Shown piece after piece: positions 63,337 through 64,000 of a stretch of DNA of 64,000 nt. The position numbers and the translations under genes are program-made. This DNA comes from an uncultured Lachnospiraceae bacterium. Lineage in GTDB: Bacteria; Bacillota; Clostridia; Lachnospirales; Lachnospiraceae. Every line of letters begins with the position of its first letter. Position 1 is the stretch's first letter. The notes beneath the pieces were generated by a model. That model saw only the letters and a list, made by a program, of their open reading frames with translations. It did not search any database and had not been told where the DNA came from. The stretch is taken from positions 1 through 64,000 of the forward strand of contig CACZQN010000001.1 in the NCBI GenBank assembly GCA_902783375.1, written 5' to 3'.

Positions 63337-64000
63337 CAGCCGCTGATTCTCCTGGCTTCCAGATAGTAGCGCTTCTCCTCCGCATGGCCCATGGAGAAGG
63401 TCTTTCGCGGCAGAACGCCGTCGGTCGCGATGCTCCGGAAGAAATCATCCTTCTGGAACGGCGGCAGCACGAACGAGATGCAGTTTTTATTCCTGCCGAG
63501 ATTTCTGGTCACCTCTTCGCCATGGATGTAGTCCATCGTCCCGCCATGTGCATCCGTGAAATGATCCAGGATCGGCTGCAGGATGCCGATCGGGAGCGTC
63601 CCGACGTTCGGGTCGAGATAGAGCGTCCCGCTCTTCTTCCCAGCCGTGTACTGCAGCGGGTAGCCGTCCTCTGCACAGACGGTCTTCACTGCATCGAGCA
63701 GTCTGTCGATGTCCTTCGCCTCCTTCACCTTCACCACCCGGTGGATCGGCTCGAACAGCAGGGAAGGCTCGTGGATGTTCACCAGTTCCACCATCGCATA
63801 TCTTGCCGGATGGTTCTCCGGAACCAGCTCGTGCAGCTTCTCCCAGATGGCCTTTGCCGAAGCAAGCGAATGGTTGCCGTCGCCGACCGCAAAGTAGAGC
63901 GGATCGCTCCGGAGGCGGCGGTACTTCTCATCCATCGCATGGTAATACTTCTCAAACTGACCCATCAGGGAGAGCAGATCCGCACCGGCAATCAGTCGTC
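63336..64000 (-). CDS. DUF1015 family protein (C-terminal part, cut by window edge)
   Basis: The frame is open to the right edge, so the ATG inside (63963-63965) is not the start; about 220 C-terminal residues are present of an expected 400-odd. The motif FAVGDGNHSLASAKAIWE and the end with LPPFQKDDFF, GVLPRKTFSMGH are typical of DUF1015 (PF06245). The family often lies near serine/phosphoserine metabolism genes, but no such neighbour is visible. Co-transcribed with the Mrr-like gene. Confidence 0.85.
   Translation of the reverse strand, partial: RLIAGADLLSLMGQFEKYYHAMDEKYRRLRSDPLYFAVGDGNHSLASAKAIWEKLHELVPENHPARYAMVELVNIHEPSLLFEPIHRVVKVKEAKDIDRLLDAVKTVCAEDGYPLQYTAGKKSGTLYLDPNVGTLPIGILQPILDHFTDAHGGTMDYIHGEEVTRNLGRNKNCISFVLPPFQKDDFFRSIATDGVLPRKTFSMGHAEEKRYYLEARRISG

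Overview
The window is a mid-50s %GC chromosomal segment that reads as a Clostridia genome, most like Lachnospiraceae. The evidence is the Firmicutes-type chain rplQ-ecfA1-ecfA2-ecfT-truA-rplM-rpsI, zinc-binding S14 and L36, a long L17, LCM-type and zinc-ribbon proteins, and consensus SigA promoters (TTGaca-N17-TAtaaT). The identification rests on protein recognition and gene order by eye; no database search was run. No tRNA, rRNA, CRISPR array or insertion sequence was found.

Region 1 (1-21480, all minus strand) is the ribosomal protein supercluster. Transcription enters from a promoter at 21451-21479 and passes through rpsJ-rplCDWB-rpsS-rplV-rpsC-rplP-rpmC-rpsQ-rplNXE-rpsNH-rplFR-rpsE-rpmD-rplO-secY-adk-infA-rpmJ-rpsMKD-rpoA-rplQ. 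It then runs through the ECF transporter core (ecfA1A2T), a small alpha/beta hydrolase, truA, and rplM-rpsI, which have their own perfect promoter. map is missing from its usual place between adk and infA. Several spacers are strongly structured: the S10 leader, the rplB-rplW spacer, a terminator-like hairpin between secY and adk, a promoter with an overlapping dyad before rpmJ, and a 319-nt chain of hairpins between rpmJ and rpsM. A methyltransferase gene runs off the left edge.

Region 2 (21600-37700, mostly minus) is accessory. It holds a trio of membrane proteins (two with zinc ribbons); an operon of an RlmI-like methyltransferase, signal peptidase I and a Gfo/Idh oxidoreductase; an operon of MATE exporter, esterase, PNPOx-family protein and an AT-rich orphan; a lipoprotein; and an operon of beta-galactosidase, MFS transporter and an amino-acid permease fused to a GGDEF domain.

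Region 3 (37600-54900) is sugar and amino-acid metabolism. It contains a small-multidrug-export protein and an M50-like membrane protease; an operon of TIM-barrel/PD40 fusion, AEC transporter, malQ and a NudC-LeuA regulatory domain-AraC triple fusion; a zinc-ribbon Ser/Thr kinase; a fucose/arabinose isomerase-like gene with DUF4867; an internally deleted HD-hydrolase remnant that still has promoter and terminator; a C-S lyase (PatB) plus permease operon behind an attenuator; and a domain-permuted GH3 beta-glucosidase.

Region 4 (54900-64000) has a copper operon (copA with a C-terminal CopZ-like domain that carries its own ribosome-binding site, then csoR), an iron-sulfur aldo/keto reductase, a GH13 glucosidase with a LacI-type operator, a secreted HExxH protease-like protein, a membrane-tethered Mrr-type nuclease and the C-terminal part of a DUF1015 protein cut by the right edge.

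The most unusual items are the NudC-LeuA-AraC fusion (39377-41143), the possible nested copZ inside copA (55205-55411), the hairpin chain between rpmJ and rpsM (8827-9145) and the attenuator before the PatB-permease operon (51864-51982).
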